DNA from: Saccharopolyspora shandongensis
GTDB taxonomy: Bacteria; Actinomycetota; Actinomycetes; Mycobacteriales; Pseudonocardiaceae
Direction: 5' to 3'
Assembly (NCBI RefSeq): GCF_900106995.1
Contig: NZ_FNOK01000005.1
Location: 62,001-126,000, forward strand
Length of the DNA: 64,000 nucleotides
Part shown: positions 62,251-64,000 of the stretch, piece after piece
Layout of the letters: every line of letters starts with the position of its first letter
Numbering within the stretch: the stretch's first letter is position 1
Notes under the pieces: generated by a model
Databases searched by the model: none
Seen by the model: the letters and a program-made list of their open reading frames with translations, nothing else
Told to the model about the DNA's origin: nothing
Translations under genes and position numbers: made by a program

Positions 62251-64000
62251 ATGTTCCGCAAGGTCCTTGTCGCGAACCGCGGCGAGATTGCGATCCGCGC
62301 GTTCCGCGCCGCGTACGAGCTAGGCGCGGGCACGGTCGCGGTGTTCCCGCACGAAGACCGCAACTCGCTGCACCGCCTGAAAGCCGATGAGTCGTACGAG
62401 ATCGGCGAGCCTGGGCATCCGGTCCGCGCTTACCTGTCCGTCGAGGAGATCGTCAAAGCCGCGCGCGAGGCCGGCGCCGACGCCGTCTACCCCGGCTACG
62501 GGTTCCTCTCCGAGAACCCCGAACTGGCGCGCGCCTGCCGGGAAGCCGGGATCACCTTCGTCGGCCCCAGCCACGAGATCCTGCAGATGACCGGCAACAA
62601 GGCGACCGCGGTCGCCGCCGCCCGCGAGGCCGGCGTGCCGGTGCTGGACTCCTCGGCGCCGTCCCGCGAGATCGACGAGCTGCTCACGGCCGCCGAGAGC
62701 ATGACGTTCCCGGTGTTCGTCAAGGCCGTCGCCGGTGGCGGCGGGCGCGGCATGCGCCGCGTCGACGCCCCCGCCGGGCTGCGCGAGGCGCTGGAAGCCG
62801 CGATGCGCGAGGCCGAATCGGCCTTCGGCGACCCGACGGTCTTCCTGGAGCAGGCGGTCATCAACCCGCGGCACATCGAGGTGCAGATCCTCGCCGACGC
62901 CGCGGGCAACGTGATCCACCTCTTCGAGCGCGACTGCTCCGTGCAGCGCCGCCACCAGAAGGTCATCGAGATCGCCCCGGCGCCGAACCTGGACCCGCAG
63001 CTGCGGGAGCGGATCTGCGCCGACGCCGTCGCCTTCGCCCGCAAGATCGGCTACGTCAACGCGGGCACCGTGGAGTTCCTGGTCGACGAGCAGGGCCGCC
63101 ACGTGTTCATCGAGATGAACCCGCGCATCCAGGTGGAGCACACGGTCACCGAGGAGGTCACCGACGCCGACCTGGTGCAGTCGCAGCTGCGCATCGCCGC
63201 CGGCGAGACGCTCGAAGACCTCGGCATGACGCAGGACGCGATCCGGTTGCGCGGCGCGGCCCTGCAGTGCCGCATCACCACCGAGGACCCGGCCAACGGG
63301 TTCCGCCCGGACACCGGCATGATCAGCGCCTACCGCTCGCCGGGCGGCGCGGGCATCCGGCTCGACGGCGGCACCGCGTTCGCCGGCACCAGCGTCAGCG
63401 CGCACTTCGACTCGATGCTGGTGAAGCTGTCCTGCCGGGGCCGCGACTTCGCCACCGCCGTCGCCCGCGCCCGCCGCGCGGTCGCCGAGTTCCGCATCCG
63501 CGGCGTGTCCACGAACATCCCGTTCCTGCAGGCGGTGCTGGACGATCCGGACTTCGCCGCGGGCAAGGTCACCACGTCGTTCATCGGCGAGCGGCCGCAC
63601 CTGCTCACCGCGCGCCACTCGGCCGACCGCGGTACCCGGCTGCTGAACTACCTCGCCGACGTCACCGTCAACCGGCCCAACGGCGAGCGCCCGACCACCC
63701 CGGACCCGGTGCACAAGCTGCCGAAGATCGACCTGTCGGTGCCGCCGGCGGCCGGCTCCAAGCAGCGGCTCACCGAGCTCGGCCCGGAGGGATTCGCCCG
63801 CTGGCTGCGGGAATCCAAGGCCGTCGGCGTCACCGACACCACCTTCCGGGACGCCCACCAGTCGCTGCTGGCGACCCGAGTACGCACCCGCGACCTGCTC
63901 GCGGTCGCGCCGCACGTGGCGCGGCTGACGCCGGAGCTGCTGTCCCTGGAGTGCTGGGGCGGCGCGACCTACGACGTGGCGCTGCGGTTCCTCGCCGAGG
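62251..64000 (+). CDS. pyc: Pyruvate carboxylase, N-terminal part (3' end outside window)
   Basis: 583 residues are visible. It carboxylates pyruvate to oxaloacetate with ATP and biotin. The biotin carboxylase domain is complete: start RKVLVANRGEIAIRAFRAAY, ATP-grasp KAVAGGGGRGMRRV, metal and catalytic motif EMNPRIQVEHTVTEEV. The carboxyltransferase domain starts near residue 525 with TDTTFRDAHQSLLATRV and runs off the edge. ATG 62251 has AGGAGGAG upstream. In M. tuberculosis pca (Rv2967c) likewise lies after recG. Confidence 0.96.
   Translation, partial: MFRKVLVANRGEIAIRAFRAAYELGAGTVAVFPHEDRNSLHRLKADESYEIGEPGHPVRAYLSVEEIVKAAREAGADAVYPGYGFLSENPELARACREAGITFVGPSHEILQMTGNKATAVAAAREAGVPVLDSSAPSREIDELLTAAESMTFPVFVKAVAGGGGRGMRRVDAPAGLREALEAAMREAESAFGDPTVFLEQAVINPRHIEVQILADAAGNVIHLFERDCSVQRRHQKVIEIAPAPNLDPQLRERICADAVAFARKIGYVNAGTVEFLVDEQGRHVFIEMNPRIQVEHTVTEEVTDADLVQSQLRIAAGETLEDLGMTQDAIRLRGAALQCRITTEDPANGFRPDTGMISAYRSPGGAGIRLDGGTAFAGTSVSAHFDSMLVKLSCRGRDFATAVARARRAVAEFRIRGVSTNIPFLQAVLDDPDFAAGKVTTSFIGERPHLLTARHSADRGTRLLNYLADVTVNRPNGERPTTPDPVHKLPKIDLSVPPAAGSKQRLTELGPEGFARWLRESKAVGVTDTTFRDAHQSLLATRVRTRDLLAVAPHVARLTPELLSLECWGGATYDVALRFLAE

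Overview
The window is chromosomal DNA from a high-GC actinomycete. Third codon positions are mostly G or C, GTG and TTG starts are common, and several genes have a TANNNT -10 box only 6-9 nt before the start codon, as in leaderless transcription. The backbone order is ligA, ACT protein, gatC-gatA-gatB, LppZ-like, DoxX, Cfp6-like, ilvB-ilvN-ilvC, serA, leuB, FAH-family, gltX, IclR, leuC-leuD, hup, mutT1-like, ppk, fbiD/cofC, gpsA, ddl, DUF3515, thiL, ung, rpmB, DhaL/FakA-like, recG, pyc. It follows the Mycobacterium tuberculosis order from Rv3014c to Rv2967c. Together with the style of the hairpins, this suggests Pseudonocardiaceae, perhaps Saccharopolyspora. That genus is an inference; no search was run.

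Layout. 1-6.2 kb: end of ligA, an acetyltransferase, an ACT protein and the gatCAB operon with a tiny membrane-protein gene between gatA and gatB. 6.2-12.7 kb: SDR, LppZ-like lipoprotein, hydrolase, DoxX, ilvD and two gene relics. 12.7-25.1 kb: branched-chain amino acid and serine block (ilvB, ilvN, ilvC, serA, leuB, cimA) with two leader-peptide attenuators. 25-33 kb: FAD monooxygenase, gltX, HAD phosphatase, tRNA-Gln and two identical tRNA-Glu genes bracketing an AraC/DJ-1 pair. 33-44 kb: leuCD with its IclR regulator, hup, ppk with a Nudix-SixA gene, cofC, plsC-gpsA and a PLP enzyme. 44-54 kb: cysteine dioxygenase behind a cysteine-rich leader peptide, a PdxR-type divergon, ddl, thiL, a transporter, ung and rpmB. 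54-64 kb: DhaL-type kinase, a GntR/DUF1648/CPBP cassette, recG and the start of pyruvate carboxylase.

Two themes link the genes. First, glutamyl-tRNA synthetase, GatCAB, tRNA-Gln and tRNA-Glu lie in one window, which covers the indirect route to Gln-tRNA. Second, Ile/Val/Leu synthesis is wired by attenuation (ilvB, cimA) and by a shared inverted repeat before leuB and before the divergent iclR/leuC pair.

The most unusual content is intergenic. Eight copies (seven long, one short) of a structured repeat sit mostly within about 20 bp of a stop codon. Their arms differ in sequence between copies but still pair within each copy. A second family of three terminator-like hairpins shares a conserved loop. 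A stretch of about 260 nt before and into the AraC gene has a single adenine on the + strand.
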